In this document: positions 19,803 through 27,856 of the stretch, in pieces
Position numbering within the stretch: the stretch's first letter is position 1
How the letters are laid out: every line of letters starts with the position of its first letter
From: a virus
Strand: one strand, 5' to 3'
Virus record (IMG/VR): IMGVR_UViG_3300008116_005699
Location: 1 to 57,480 of that record
DNA: 57,480 nucleotides
Program-made: the position numbers and the translations under genes
Notes under the pieces: model-generated
Database searches by the model: none
Told to the model about the DNA's origin: nothing
Seen by the model: only the letters and a program-made list of their open reading frames with translations

Positions 19803-20909
19803 ATGGTAGTAGATATAAACGTAACAAGTATCTGCAATTTAGCTTGCACATATTGTTCCGAAGGTTTTGAATGTGGACTATCTACCGAGTTTGAAGAAAA
19901 TACTTCTTTGACATTAGATAATGTTGAAGAATTTATGGCTAAAATTTCTGATCCCAAAAAAGATGTTTATTTCTGGGGTGGTGAACCATTTGTTAATTGG
20001 GATTTTTGTAAAGGTGTCATAGAAAAATTTAAACATGATCCTGGTTTTTCTTTTTTCTTTTATACAAATGGAACGTATTTAAAGAGATATTTAAAAGATT
20101 TGGTTAGAATTCACAATGAGATTCCCGGTAGATTAAAGTTGCAGGTTTCATATGATGGAAAGCCTGTAAACGACATCGCCAGAGTGACTAAATCTGGTAC
20201 TCCATCGTCAGCAATGGTCAAAGCAAACTATATTGCAGCTAAAGAAGCTGGATTGAATGTTTCACTGAAATCTGTACTAACGTCTGAAAATTTCCACTTA
20301 ATCTATGAAGCCTTTTTGGATGTCATAGAAATGGATAAAAATTATTTTCCAACACCAGATTTATACAGCCAATTGACAGAAGAAGAATTTATGCCTAAAT
20401 TGGAAGTATTAAAGGATGGATTGAAGAAAATTGCTAAACATATTTACGAAAATAAATTACCTCCTGAGAAGTTTGGATGGTTCCAACAATCTAGAGCTCT
20501 ATGTGCAGCAGGTATAAATTACGTAAGTGTTGATTTAAACGGCGATTTGAGTCCTTGCCATGGATGCATGTACAAAGAATCGCATTCACATAAATTAGGA
20601 AATATTTTTAAAGTTGCAGATTTGGATCAGTTGATTGAAGAAAAATCTCAAATGTATAAGGATGCGTTGAAGAATCAACCTTTAGATTGTATGAACTGTG
20701 ACAGTCAATTCTGTATGAAATGTAATGCGGCAACTTATGAAAAATCAGAAAAAGAAACATATCTAGAAAAATGGAGTGATCATACAGCAAATTGGCAAGT
20801 CTGTAAAGTATTTAAGACAAACGAGATAGTACATCACGCATTAAGAACTGCACTAAAGAGTTATAAAAAGCCTGTAATTAAAATTCAGGCTGAACAGTGT
20901 ACAGTATAA
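19803..20909 (+). CDS. Radical SAM/SPASM-type enzyme 1
   Basis: The 368-residue protein carries the radical SAM cluster motif C11-x3-C15-x2-C18 ('CNLACTYC'). It also has the SAM-binding 'WGGEPFVNW' near residue 58 and a C-terminal Cys-rich region typical of SPASM domains. The latter includes C at about 233, 'LSPCHGC' at about 254 and 'LDCMNCDSQFCMKCNA' at about 293-308, with a last Cys at about 333. SPASM proteins hold one or two extra 4Fe-4S clusters and most known members modify peptides or proteins (thioether bonds, epimerisation, sulfatase maturation). It is the first gene after the promoter and strong RBS. Its substrate is not visible; the Cys-repeat protein encoded at 24503 is the obvious candidate. 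Family call is strong, reaction unknown. Confidence 0.92.
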   Translation: MVVDINVTSICNLACTYCSEGFECGLSTEFEENTSLTLDNVEEFMAKISDPKKDVYFWGGEPFVNWDFCKGVIEKFKHDPGFSFFFYTNGTYLKRYLKDLVRIHNEIPGRLKLQVSYDGKPVNDIARVTKSGTPSSAMVKANYIAAKEAGLNVSLKSVLTSENFHLIYEAFLDVIEMDKNYFPTPDLYSQLTEEEFMPKLEVLKDGLKKIAKHIYENKLPPEKFGWFQQSRALCAAGINYVSVDLNGDLSPCHGCMYKESHSHKLGNIFKVADLDQLIEEKSQMYKDALKNQPLDCMNCDSQFCMKCNAATYEKSEKETYLEKWSDHTANWQVCKVFKTNEIVHHALRTALKSYKKPVIKIQAEQCTV

Positions 20910-20918
20910 GGATAATAA

Positions 20919-22043
20919 ATGTTTACATTAGAAGTAAGTGTTACTGAAAAGTGTAATCTAGGTTGTCCGTATTGTTATGTGGCAAACAGACCAACTTGGA
21001 TGACGAAAGAAGTTTTTGATCAGGGTATGAAAGACCTGCCAAAATTAATGCAAAGGTCCGGTGATAAAGATTATCATGTAAGTTTTTTTGGTGGTGAACC
21101 TTTATTAAATTGGGACCTAATAACTCACGCTGTTCCTTATTTAAGATCGGATGATAAATGTAAAGGTATTAATATCATCACAAATTTAACGATGATTGAT
21201 CAAGATAAAGCTAATTATTTGAGAAATAATGGTGTTGGCGTTTCTTGGTCTTTTGATGGTATGAGTTCTAATGAGAGTAGACCTTTACTTCCACTTTTGG
21301 AAAATACTAATCCAGAAACAGGCGAATTGTTTGATGGTATACTTTCGATGTATGAATATAAGAAAGATATCATAAAGAATTTGACAAACGGATGTAAGGT
21401 CATGATATGGCCAGGAAATACAAAAGACATGAAAGAGAATTTTGAATTTCTCTTAGATTGGGGTATAGATCATCCCGATTTTAGTATTGTTCGTGATGAT
21501 GTTTGGACAGAAGATGATATAATACAGTTTAGATATGAATGTGAAAGACTTGCAGATTTTTGGATAGAAAAGATAAAATCTGGTAAACCATGTTCAGTAG
21601 GATTTTTAAAACTAGCTATTTTAGATATTCTCTATGGTTTAGTGAAAGGTAAAAGACCTTTTGGTTGTTTTGCTGGAACTAATGGTGGAGTATTGATGAG
21701 TTCTGGGGAATTCTACCCTTGCGCTAGGTTTGCATCCAAAAAAATTATGAAAATGGATGAACAGTATAATTTTAGGTACTATCAAGACATTTTTAATCCA
21801 AAAAATTATGATAAATGTGAACCGTGTGATTTGAAACAGGTGTGTAATGCCGGTTGTACATATTCTCAAATTATGAATGATAATAAACCATTAGATAGTA
21901 TTTGTGAATTGTTCCACATATATTATGAACAAGCAATGCGAGTGGTAGATGAGTGTAAAGACGAAAGAGTTTTCCAAGATTTGGTTTTAAATTATATCGA
22001 AAATGTTGGTGTTGAAAATGAAGGTGTGGAGTGTAGGAACTAA
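20919..22043 (+). CDS. Radical SAM/SPASM-type enzyme 2
   Basis: The protein has 374 residues, with cluster motif C12-x3-C16-x2-C19 ('CNLGCPYC') and 'SFFGGEPLLNWDL' at about residue 57. The C-terminal Cys set comprises 'FGCFAGTNGG' near 250, 'GEFYPCARFAS', then 'CEPCDLKQVCNAGC' near 301-314, and 'SICELFH'. This is a full SPASM-like arrangement with auxiliary clusters. It is the same general type as the preceding protein but clearly diverged. The RBS AAGGA overlaps the end of the upstream gene, so the two are co-transcribed. Known relatives act on ribosomally made peptides or on sulfatases; no sulfatase is seen nearby. Confidence 0.92.
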   Translation: MFTLEVSVTEKCNLGCPYCYVANRPTWMTKEVFDQGMKDLPKLMQRSGDKDYHVSFFGGEPLLNWDLITHAVPYLRSDDKCKGINIITNLTMIDQDKANYLRNNGVGVSWSFDGMSSNESRPLLPLLENTNPETGELFDGILSMYEYKKDIIKNLTNGCKVMIWPGNTKDMKENFEFLLDWGIDHPDFSIVRDDVWTEDDIIQFRYECERLADFWIEKIKSGKPCSVGFLKLAILDILYGLVKGKRPFGCFAGTNGGVLMSSGEFYPCARFASKKIMKMDEQYNFRYYQDIFNPKNYDKCEPCDLKQVCNAGCTYSQIMNDNKPLDSICELFHIYYEQAMRVVDECKDERVFQDLVLNYIENVGVENEGVECRN

Positions 22044-22044
22044 C

Positions 22045-22893
22045 ATGAAAATTGTTTCTTGCACCAGTCAAGATAAAATTCTTAGAATTAACTGGCATAT
22101 ATTAAATTGGTGTAATTTAAAATGTTCCTACTGTAATGTAAAGGAACATTTGAGTTATGATTATAATGATAATACTCAAATTTCAAATAATTATAAATTG
22201 ATTATAAGTAGATTAAAAACTATTTCTAAACCTTTTGAGATTTGTTTGACTGGTGGGGAACCAACATTACATCCCAATATCGAAGATATATTAAGTGGAT
22301 TAAATGAAATTGAAAATTTAACTAAAATTTATTTTTTTACTAACTTAACTAGATCAGAAAATTTTTATAAAAATATAAAAAGTTTTTCGAAAGTTACATA
22401 TTACGCATCCTTTCACCCCGAATATCACAAAGAAGATTTTTTAGATAAGTGTAAAAATCTAAACTGTGAGGTTCATATAAGTATGATGCCTGAATATAAA
22501 AATTACATTTTAAAAATTATTGATAAGTGTAAGTTGGAGGATATAAAATTTACATTAAATTTTTTAAGAGACACAAAATATTATTCAAGTAATTTAGAAG
22601 AAGATTTTTTCGTAGAAGCTTCTACTGCTGAATCTATGATTGATATGGATGTTTTATATGATAATGGCTTTCGAGAAAATACTACAAATTTAAGATTATT
22701 ATACGATAAAAAAAATAATTTCAAAGGCTATAAATGTTTACCGGAATCTTTTCAAATAGAATTAAATAATGTAGTTAAAAATGTTTGCACTAACGAAATT
22801 ATGCCATTATCTTTAAAAGATATTACGAAAAAGGTTATTTGTCCAAAAGAAGTTTGTGAAGGTGGACTTATGATGTATCCTAAGGAAATTTAA
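22045..22893 (+). CDS. Radical SAM protein 3
   Basis: The start at 22045, one base after the preceding stop, is preferred over an upstream alternative that would overlap the previous gene; this gives 282 residues. Cluster motif: C23-x3-C27-x2-C30 ('CNLKCSYC'). 'LTGGEPTLHPN' follows. The C-terminus has 'GYKCLPESFQIELNNVV', then a Cys, then 'CPKEVCEGG'. The pattern G-(W/Y)-x-C...G/N-x-V-x3-C...C-x3-C is shared with the proteins encoded at 29484 and 31951, so these form a subfamily with a probable auxiliary cluster. The stop overlaps the next ATG by one base (translational coupling). Confidence 0.87.
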   Translation: MKIVSCTSQDKILRINWHILNWCNLKCSYCNVKEHLSYDYNDNTQISNNYKLIISRLKTISKPFEICLTGGEPTLHPNIEDILSGLNEIENLTKIYFFTNLTRSENFYKNIKSFSKVTYYASFHPEYHKEDFLDKCKNLNCEVHISMMPEYKNYILKIIDKCKLEDIKFTLNFLRDTKYYSSNLEEDFFVEASTAESMIDMDVLYDNGFRENTTNLRLLYDKKNNFKGYKCLPESFQIELNNVVKNVCTNEIMPLSLKDITKKVICPKEVCEGGLMMYPKEI

Positions 22894-23222
22894 TGAAGAA
22901 AAATTTTAAAAGTATTGTATCTATACCTATTAAAGTTGAGATGCAACCAGTTGAACATCAAAGCAATAAAGTTTTGACTGTTGATGATTTGTCGAAACAA
23001 ATAGAAGAAGCTAAAAAGGGAAAAGCCAAAGTCGATAGTAAGTATGTAGGATTTGAACTGACTGAGAGAGGACATTTATTCGAATATAAATTTGATTATG
23101 TTAAATTTTTGGACAATATGTCATTCATAATCAAAACGGCAAAACAGCGTAAAGAAATGAATCCTAATAATGTCTATACAATGGATAAAACTAAAAGTGC
23201 TAGACGAAAAAAAGAAATATGA
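22893..23222 (+). CDS. Small basic protein coupled to two rSAM genes
   Basis: The product has 109 residues, is rich in Lys and has no Cys, signal peptide or membrane segment. I recognise no family. Its start overlaps the preceding rSAM stop by one base (TAATG) and its stop overlaps the next rSAM start by four (ATGA), so it is translated together with both. The C-terminus is strongly basic ('KTKSARRKKEI'). A role as partner, scaffold or peptide-recognition protein of the rSAM enzymes is possible but only inferred from position. It is too large and without core motifs to be called a peptide precursor. Confidence 0.7.
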   Translation: MKKNFKSIVSIPIKVEMQPVEHQSNKVLTVDDLSKQIEEAKKGKAKVDSKYVGFELTERGHLFEYKFDYVKFLDNMSFIIKTAKQRKEMNPNNVYTMDKTKSARRKKEI

Positions 23223-24112
23223 ACGCCGAAACTTTCAAAAAAAAGTATCCTCAAATAAATTTTTATGTAGGACATGAAACGGATAAAACTGTAACTAAAG
23301 ATTCGGGAGTAAATGTATTATATTTCACAAATAAATGTAATTTAGCTTGTACATATTGTTATGAAGATTTGCCTGGTCGCCCTCCACAAATTTTGTCTAA
23401 AGAAGATATTAAAAAAAGTATCGATAGAGTTATAGAAAGAGAAGATCCCAATAGTCAAACATTATTTGTTCTTTTTGGTGGAGAAGCTACTATGGAATGG
23501 GATAATGTTTGTTATGCCATGAATTATGCCTATACAAAAAAGAAAAATGTTCATTTTAATTTAAACACAAATGGCATAAGATACCTAAAACAAAGTTTTA
23601 TAGAGGAAACAAAAAACAATTTTTTTTATAAAAAAAACTTGTTAAGTATAGACGTTAGTTTTGACGGTATAGGAAATTCGGATAGAGTCACACACGGCGG
23701 CAAGGATTCAACTAATTTAATGATCCAAGTTTTCAGAAATTTGAGAAAAAACGCAATGAAATTTAGGATAAGATACACCATACATCACAAAAACGTTCAT
23801 AATTGCTATGAAGATATGTCCAATATTATTAGATATTTTAAACCAACCCGTCTTATAACATCCGTTGCGTGGGAAACTCTCAATAAAATTCAAATTGACT
23901 TGCTCCAAAACATGAAAGAAAGTCTCAGGAAAGATTGGATAAATAGGATAATTGATGTTCCAGTTTGTGAGTTATTTTGTGACATGTGTGATGGATGTGG
24001 TGAGAGAAAGGAAGTAAAAACTTATTTTACTGACGAGGGTAATGTAACCACATATGGTAATTATGAGAACTCCCCGAAATTTCATGATTTTAAAGAAAAG
24101 GTAATAATATGA
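23219..24112 (+). CDS. Radical SAM protein 4
   Basis: The product has 297 residues. A 39-residue extension precedes the cluster motif C40-x3-C44-x2-C47 ('CNLACTYC'), followed by 'VLFGGEATMEWDN', in which the usual GGEP is GGEA. The C-terminal part holds 'CELFCDMCDGCGERKE' (C-x3-C-x2-C-x2-C from about residue 248). This is a compact four-Cys site that could bind an auxiliary 4Fe-4S cluster, and it is followed by a beta-hairpin-like 'YFTDEGNVTTYGNY'. The gene is coupled to both neighbours by ATGA overlaps and is the last rSAM gene before the Cys-repeat protein. Family certain, reaction unknown. Confidence 0.88.
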   Translation: MNAETFKKKYPQINFYVGHETDKTVTKDSGVNVLYFTNKCNLACTYCYEDLPGRPPQILSKEDIKKSIDRVIEREDPNSQTLFVLFGGEATMEWDNVCYAMNYAYTKKKNVHFNLNTNGIRYLKQSFIEETKNNFFYKKNLLSIDVSFDGIGNSDRVTHGGKDSTNLMIQVFRNLRKNAMKFRIRYTIHHKNVHNCYEDMSNIIRYFKPTRLITSVAWETLNKIQIDLLQNMKESLRKDWINRIIDVPVCELFCDMCDGCGERKEVKTYFTDEGNVTTYGNYENSPKFHDFKEKVII

Positions 24113-24501
24113 GCACTGATAGAGAAATTGTAATTGAAAAGTTAACGAGTATTTCACAAAATATTAAAGAGATATCGGAATATGATGAAGGCCTCGCCAA
24201 CTTAATTTGGATAGGTTTTGACACAGCTATGAGTTTAGCACAATCTATTTCTGAAAATAATGAGAAAAAGGAACAAATTGATATTTCTGTTTACATTCAA
24301 CAAATTTGTGATGCTTTGGGTGTTGATATTGAACAAATGGTTTTATCAATTATTCAAAATAACAATACTCAAGAATCTAGTAATAAAGAGCCGGACTTGG
24401 AAACTTTAGACTTTATAACATCCGATCTTGATGACTATGAAAAGTTTTTAGCAAAAAGTTCAGCAAAAAATAATTTAGATTTTTTATCAAAGGAAATATA
24501 A
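24109..24501 (+). CDS. Small acidic helical protein next to the Cys-repeat gene
   Basis: The product has 130 residues, is acidic and predicted helical by eye, without Cys clusters or membrane segments. It resembles no family I know. The start overlaps the upstream rSAM stop (ATGA), and one base separates its stop from the ATG of the Cys-repeat protein. It therefore lies exactly between the modifying enzymes and their presumed substrate. A chaperone or adaptor that delivers the substrate would fit this place; this is inference from gene order only. Confidence 0.7.
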   Translation: MSTDREIVIEKLTSISQNIKEISEYDEGLANLIWIGFDTAMSLAQSISENNEKKEQIDISVYIQQICDALGVDIEQMVLSIIQNNNTQESSNKEPDLETLDFITSDLDDYEKFLAKSSAKNNLDFLSKEI

Positions 24502-24502
24502 G

Positions 24503-25111
24503 ATGGCTTTAGGTAAAATGTTTGACACTACTCTTGGAGTAGGTACTAACACAACTCCTGCTGGTGAACATAAAAGGCTATCAATAACTATACAAGGAAC
24601 TGTTGGTAGTAATGCAGTGAATTATGATCTTGCGAATGTTGTAGCTGGAGAGGATTTAATAACTAGATCGTTTTTTCAATCGCTGCTTGATAAAGCAAAA
24701 GAAGAAAATACGAGAAGGGGAGGCAGCGCCACTAAAGGTTCGTTATCAACAACAAACATTAGAGCTGCCGACTTTAATAATATCCGAGCACTTTTTGCTG
24801 TTGCCGATTCTAGGACAAATCAAGTTTATAATGATTGGTCTGGTGCAAATGCTAATTTGCCTAATGGTCCGACAGTAAATAGTCCCACAATAACAACCTT
24901 TCCTACTACTGCTGCACCAACTGGTGTTCCAGCAGCAGTTACCACAGATCCAGCAACTCAAATTAGAGCTACAATTCTGAATTCTCTCATTAATGCTTTG
25001 AATTCTGCTGGGCAAGTTTGCACCTGTAATTGTAATTATTGTACTTGTAATTGCAATTATTGTACATGTAACTGTAATTACGCATGTACCTGCAACTGTA
25101 ATTACTCCTAA
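24503..25111 (+). CDS. Protein ending in (CTCNCNY)4, candidate rSAM substrate
   Basis: The 202-residue protein has two parts. Residues 1-172 look like a soluble phage structural or adhesin-type protein: beta-like start 'KRLSITIQGTVGSNAVNYDL', helical 'FFQSLLDKAKEENTRRGG', a Thr/Pro/Ala-rich linker (about 120-155) and a helix 'IRATILNSLINALNSAG'. Residues 173-201 are four copies of the heptapeptide CTCNCNY (173-179, 180-186, 187-193, one Ala, 195-201), with a terminal Ser. All 12 Cys of the protein lie there; the first 172 residues have none. A clear RBS (AAGGA) precedes the ATG. Directly downstream of four rSAM genes, it looks like a leader/core-type substrate or a virion protein whose tip is modified or binds metal. 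No signal peptide is seen. The link to the enzymes is inference. Confidence 0.85.
   Translation: MALGKMFDTTLGVGTNTTPAGEHKRLSITIQGTVGSNAVNYDLANVVAGEDLITRSFFQSLLDKAKEENTRRGGSATKGSLSTTNIRAADFNNIRALFAVADSRTNQVYNDWSGANANLPNGPTVNSPTITTFPTTAAPTGVPAAVTTDPATQIRATILNSLINALNSAGQVCTCNCNYCTCNCNYCTCNCNYACTCNCNYS
25019..25105 (+). repeat. Four 21-base repeats coding CTCNCNY
   Basis: Copies lie at 25019-25039, 25040-25060, 25061-25081 and, after one Ala codon, 25085-25105. The amino-acid units are identical, whereas synonymous changes occur between copies (TGT/TGC, AAT/AAC, ACC/ACT/ACA, TAT/TAC). This means the peptide repeat is kept by selection on the protein rather than being a very recent DNA duplication. 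Confidence 0.95.
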
Positions 25112-25122
25112 TTAAAAATATT

Positions 25123-25584
25123 ATGTTTTTTCAACTAAATCATTTAGAAGAAACCAATATGTCTTACATAAGACATTTTAATCATGGAATAAGATTGGGA
25201 TCTTGGTTATTTTTGTGTTCCATCATTTTTTTAATTTATTGTCTTTTCTCTTTAAAATTTTTAGAAAACTTTGTGATAGCACGAATAAACACAATGTATC
25301 ATGGATTAATGTTGCGATGGTTTGAAGATGAAACATTTAATCGTGGAAAACCAGAAAAAGATGTTTTAGAAGAAAAGAAATATAAAAAGCAGTATGTAAA
25401 ATTGATCGAAGATGGAATGATAAATCCTTTCAATAAAGTTAAAATATTTAATGGACTGTTAATTGCATCCATTACTAGTATAACACATTCTTTTATACCA
25501 CAAATATTTGTGCATCATGCTGCCACCAATGTAATAAGATTATATTTTAATTATAAAATAATGGAGAAATTAAATGAAAAATGA
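25123..25584 (+). CDS. Small membrane protein with two hydrophobic segments
   Basis: The product has 153 residues. The N-terminus 'LNHLEETNMSYIRHF' is followed by a first membrane segment at about residues 25-44. A charged loop with a 'KKYKKQYVKLIEDG' helix comes next, and a second hydrophobic segment at about 107-130. The N-terminal pattern H-L-x-E-x-N-x-S-Y-x-x-H then a hydrophobic helix is reminiscent of DUF6356-like small phage membrane proteins, but this is a weak match. It would act in the host inner membrane. The gene follows the Cys-repeat gene by 11 bases and overlaps the next by 11; a role in export, anchoring or membrane glycan modification is possible but not shown. Confidence 0.65.
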   Translation: MFFQLNHLEETNMSYIRHFNHGIRLGSWLFLCSIIFLIYCLFSLKFLENFVIARINTMYHGLMLRWFEDETFNRGKPEKDVLEEKKYKKQYVKLIEDGMINPFNKVKIFNGLLIASITSITHSFIPQIFVHHAATNVIRLYFNYKIMEKLNEK

Positions 25585-25978
25585 TAGAGTTGAAATTGAA
25601 GGTATTGATGCGAATACTTATGCTGGAAAAGCAATTAATGCATGTAAGTTAAAAGCAAGAGGAATTTTTGGAGATGAACTTTTAACTTTTAAACTTTTGG
25701 ATTTTGTAAGTTTTTTAATGTTAAATAATGAATTTACGTCAAAAGGTTATTTTATTAGTGAACATAATAGGGAAGAAATTTATATAAAAATTATAGAAAC
25801 TGGTGATATACAATTAATAAATGATTTGGAAAAATATATTAATCTTAGAGATTCTATAAAAGAATTACAAAGAAAAAAAGATGAATTTTACGATATTATT
25901 GAAAAATTAAATAATTTATCAAACTTGAATGATGAAACGAGTGTTAATGAAATTGTAGAGTCTTATCTAAGGAGATAA
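25574..25978 (+). CDS. Hypothetical helical protein
   Basis: The product has 134 residues. The first half is mixed alpha/beta ('AINACKLKARGIFGDELLTF'). The second half has heptad-like Leu/Ile spacing with many Lys/Glu ('LRDSIKELQRKKDEFYDIIE'), which suggests a coiled coil. No known domain is seen. It overlaps the end of the membrane-protein gene by 11 bases. Its last codons contain the strong RBS of the next gene, so all three are expressed together. Confidence 0.62.
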   Translation: MKNDRVEIEGIDANTYAGKAINACKLKARGIFGDELLTFKLLDFVSFLMLNNEFTSKGYFISEHNREEIYIKIIETGDIQLINDLEKYINLRDSIKELQRKKDEFYDIIEKLNNLSNLNDETSVNEIVESYLRR

Positions 25979-25980
25979 AT

Positions 25981-26973
25981 TTGATAACCTTAATAAATGG
26001 ACCTAAAAGTATACATTTAAGATATATTGCTAGAAGTATTTTAGATTCTGAAAAGATATGGAATTTTGAAGATTATACTGTAAAATATAAAAATGATGGA
26101 TTCATAATTTTCGATTCAGAAGGAACAAATATATATTGCAATAACTCGGAATTGGGTAATATAAACAATGATCTTTTAATAATGACCGAAGGTCAGAAAA
26201 CTTATCTATTGGAAGAAATAGATAAGTTTAGTCACGACATTAATGAAAAAATTGTAGAACATCATTTCATAGATTCTTGGCCTACAACAAGTATAGATAA
26301 TTTATTCAGTGAAGAATGTTTTTTGGAAAATTATGAATCTTTAGAATATGAAATGGAGTATCAAAAACTTTTAGATGACTTGAAGGATGATAGTATAACT
26401 AACATATGGACTGGAAGATTTTCTGCTTCTTGTATAAAAACCCTAAGGGAAAAGTTAGGAACAGAAAATGTAAGAGTTATAAACTTTTTCAGGAATCCTA
26501 GTGCTTGCATTTTTGGCAATCAATTAGATCCTGATTGTCAGTTAAAAAATGGATTAATTTCTATTTTAAATATGGTAATGGTTAAAAATTTACCAAATAC
26601 CTTTAATATTAGATATGAAGATTTTTTAACCAATAAAAATTTTCATCTAAATGAAAATCAGATAGATTTTCCGGAAAAAATTGTAAATTATAATGGTATT
26701 ATTAGTCTTTATGAAAAAGAAAACTATAGATTAGAATTAATAAATGAAAATTTGATGGATCAGTTAAATCAAAACTTTTTGGATTTTGACTTGATAAAAA
26801 ATTTAAAAATTGGAATGAGACCAAATAATTATAAAGATTATGAAGGTTTTGAAAAATATATGACGTTATTAGAAAATAATTTAAATTTAGAAATTGCGAA
26901 TAATATTCCAAAAAACTTTTTTGAATTTTTAGGTTATACTCCATTAACAGTGGAACAAATTATCACCGGTTAA
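25981..26973 (+). CDS. Sulfotransferase-like protein (putative), TTG start
   Basis: The product has 330 residues. TTG at 25981 is chosen as start because an AAGGAG lies at 25969-25974 with a six-base spacer, and no ATG fits as well. The N-terminus 'TLINGPKSIHLRYIARSILD' could be a diverged P-loop-like PAPS-binding strand-loop-helix. In the middle 'RVINFFRNPSACIFG' (about residues 165-179) resembles the 3'-phosphate-binding R-x-P-S region of sulfotransferases. 'NIRYEDFL' (near residue 210) matches the frequent 'RYEDL' motif of that family. The rest is helical. Assignment is tentative; an unrelated nucleotide-binding transferase is possible. It lies at the start of the glycosyl/rSAM half of the island. 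Confidence 0.5.
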   Translation: MITLINGPKSIHLRYIARSILDSEKIWNFEDYTVKYKNDGFIIFDSEGTNIYCNNSELGNINNDLLIMTEGQKTYLLEEIDKFSHDINEKIVEHHFIDSWPTTSIDNLFSEECFLENYESLEYEMEYQKLLDDLKDDSITNIWTGRFSASCIKTLREKLGTENVRVINFFRNPSACIFGNQLDPDCQLKNGLISILNMVMVKNLPNTFNIRYEDFLTNKNFHLNENQIDFPEKIVNYNGIISLYEKENYRLELINENLMDQLNQNFLDFDLIKNLKIGMRPNNYKDYEGFEKYMTLLENNLNLEIANNIPKNFFEFLGYTPLTVEQIITG

Positions 26974-26977
26974 TTCT

Positions 26978-27856
26978 GTGTCTTTAGTAAATCTGAGAAA
27001 CTATGATTTAGTTATAACTACTTCATTTGGTTTCAAATTTGGAATTTGTGGTCATTTATTTGAAATGATTGAATATTATTGGGCTATAAAAAATTGGACA
27101 AATCTAAATCCTTGTATACTATTGTCCGATGGTACTACAATAGACGAATTTAATATAGCTTTAAACACGAAATATGATAATCTAGTTGTTGAAAATTTAA
27201 TATACCATCCTTTTCCAAAACTATTATTGTCAAAAAATTTATTGATAGTTGACGGATCTTCAAGACTTGATAATTCGGAAATATATACAGATAATTTTTT
27301 TCTATTCAGATGTCATGAAAAAAATTATGACTTTTATATAAACAATAAAGCGCAATGTCACTTATTTCAAGATTTTGAAATATATGATGATATTCCTAAA
27401 AAAATAAATGTTTTTGATTATAAGAAAAAATTATTATATTCAAAATTTAAAAAAATAAATGATGATGTAGAAAATTCTGTAATGTTTTATTTGACAGATG
27501 TTAGTAGATTTATGTCTGAAGAAACAATAACTGAAATTTCCAATAAATATTCTTTCAACAACACAGTAGTATTTACAAATAAACCAGAACTTTATACAAA
27601 AATAAAAACATATAAAGTTCCAGTCCCAGACATGTGGAATAAATTTTCTACATATGTTTATACTAAATTACCTGGCAAAAAAGATTGTTCCAATAGATTT
27701 ATTTTAGAGTGTATGCACTATGATAAAGAAGTTGTTTATGATATAGATTATTATGATAAAGCTTTAGAAATTAGAAAAAAGGATGGAATAAAAAATACAT
27801 CTTTAGAACAAGGTGATTTTTTTATCAATTATATCAATGAACAAATTAAGTGTTAA
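26978..27856 (+). CDS. Glycosyltransferase-like protein (GT-B type, putative)
   Basis: The product has 292 residues and starts with GTG four bases after the previous stop; the first strand 'YDLVITTSFGFKFGICGHLF' follows directly, so a later start is unlikely. The C-terminal part 'FSTYVYTKLPGKKDCSNRFI' followed by 'LECMHYDKEVVYD' resembles the end of marine-phage GT-B-like proteins, where a late 'E-C-x-x-x-x-K-x-V-x-Y' binds the donor. No DxD motif is seen, as expected for GT-B. The call rests on pattern only. The 3' end overlaps the next rSAM gene by 20 bases. Confidence 0.42.
   Translation: MSLVNLRNYDLVITTSFGFKFGICGHLFEMIEYYWAIKNWTNLNPCILLSDGTTIDEFNIALNTKYDNLVVENLIYHPFPKLLLSKNLLIVDGSSRLDNSEIYTDNFFLFRCHEKNYDFYINNKAQCHLFQDFEIYDDIPKKINVFDYKKKLLYSKFKKINDDVENSVMFYLTDVSRFMSEETITEISNKYSFNNTVVFTNKPELYTKIKTYKVPVPDMWNKFSTYVYTKLPGKKDCSNRFILECMHYDKEVVYDIDYYDKALEIRKKDGIKNTSLEQGDFFINYINEQIKC

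Noticed and set aside
25019-25105. Triceptide-type cyclophane core (aromatic-x-x-Asn)
   Set aside because: Tyr to following Asn spacing is four residues (Y-C-T-C-N), not three, so the known motif is not met.
25019-25105. Classical ferredoxin or zinc-ribbon motif in the Cys tail
   Set aside because: Cys are spaced by one residue (C-x-C-x-C) in all copies; no C-x2-C pairs are present within a unit.
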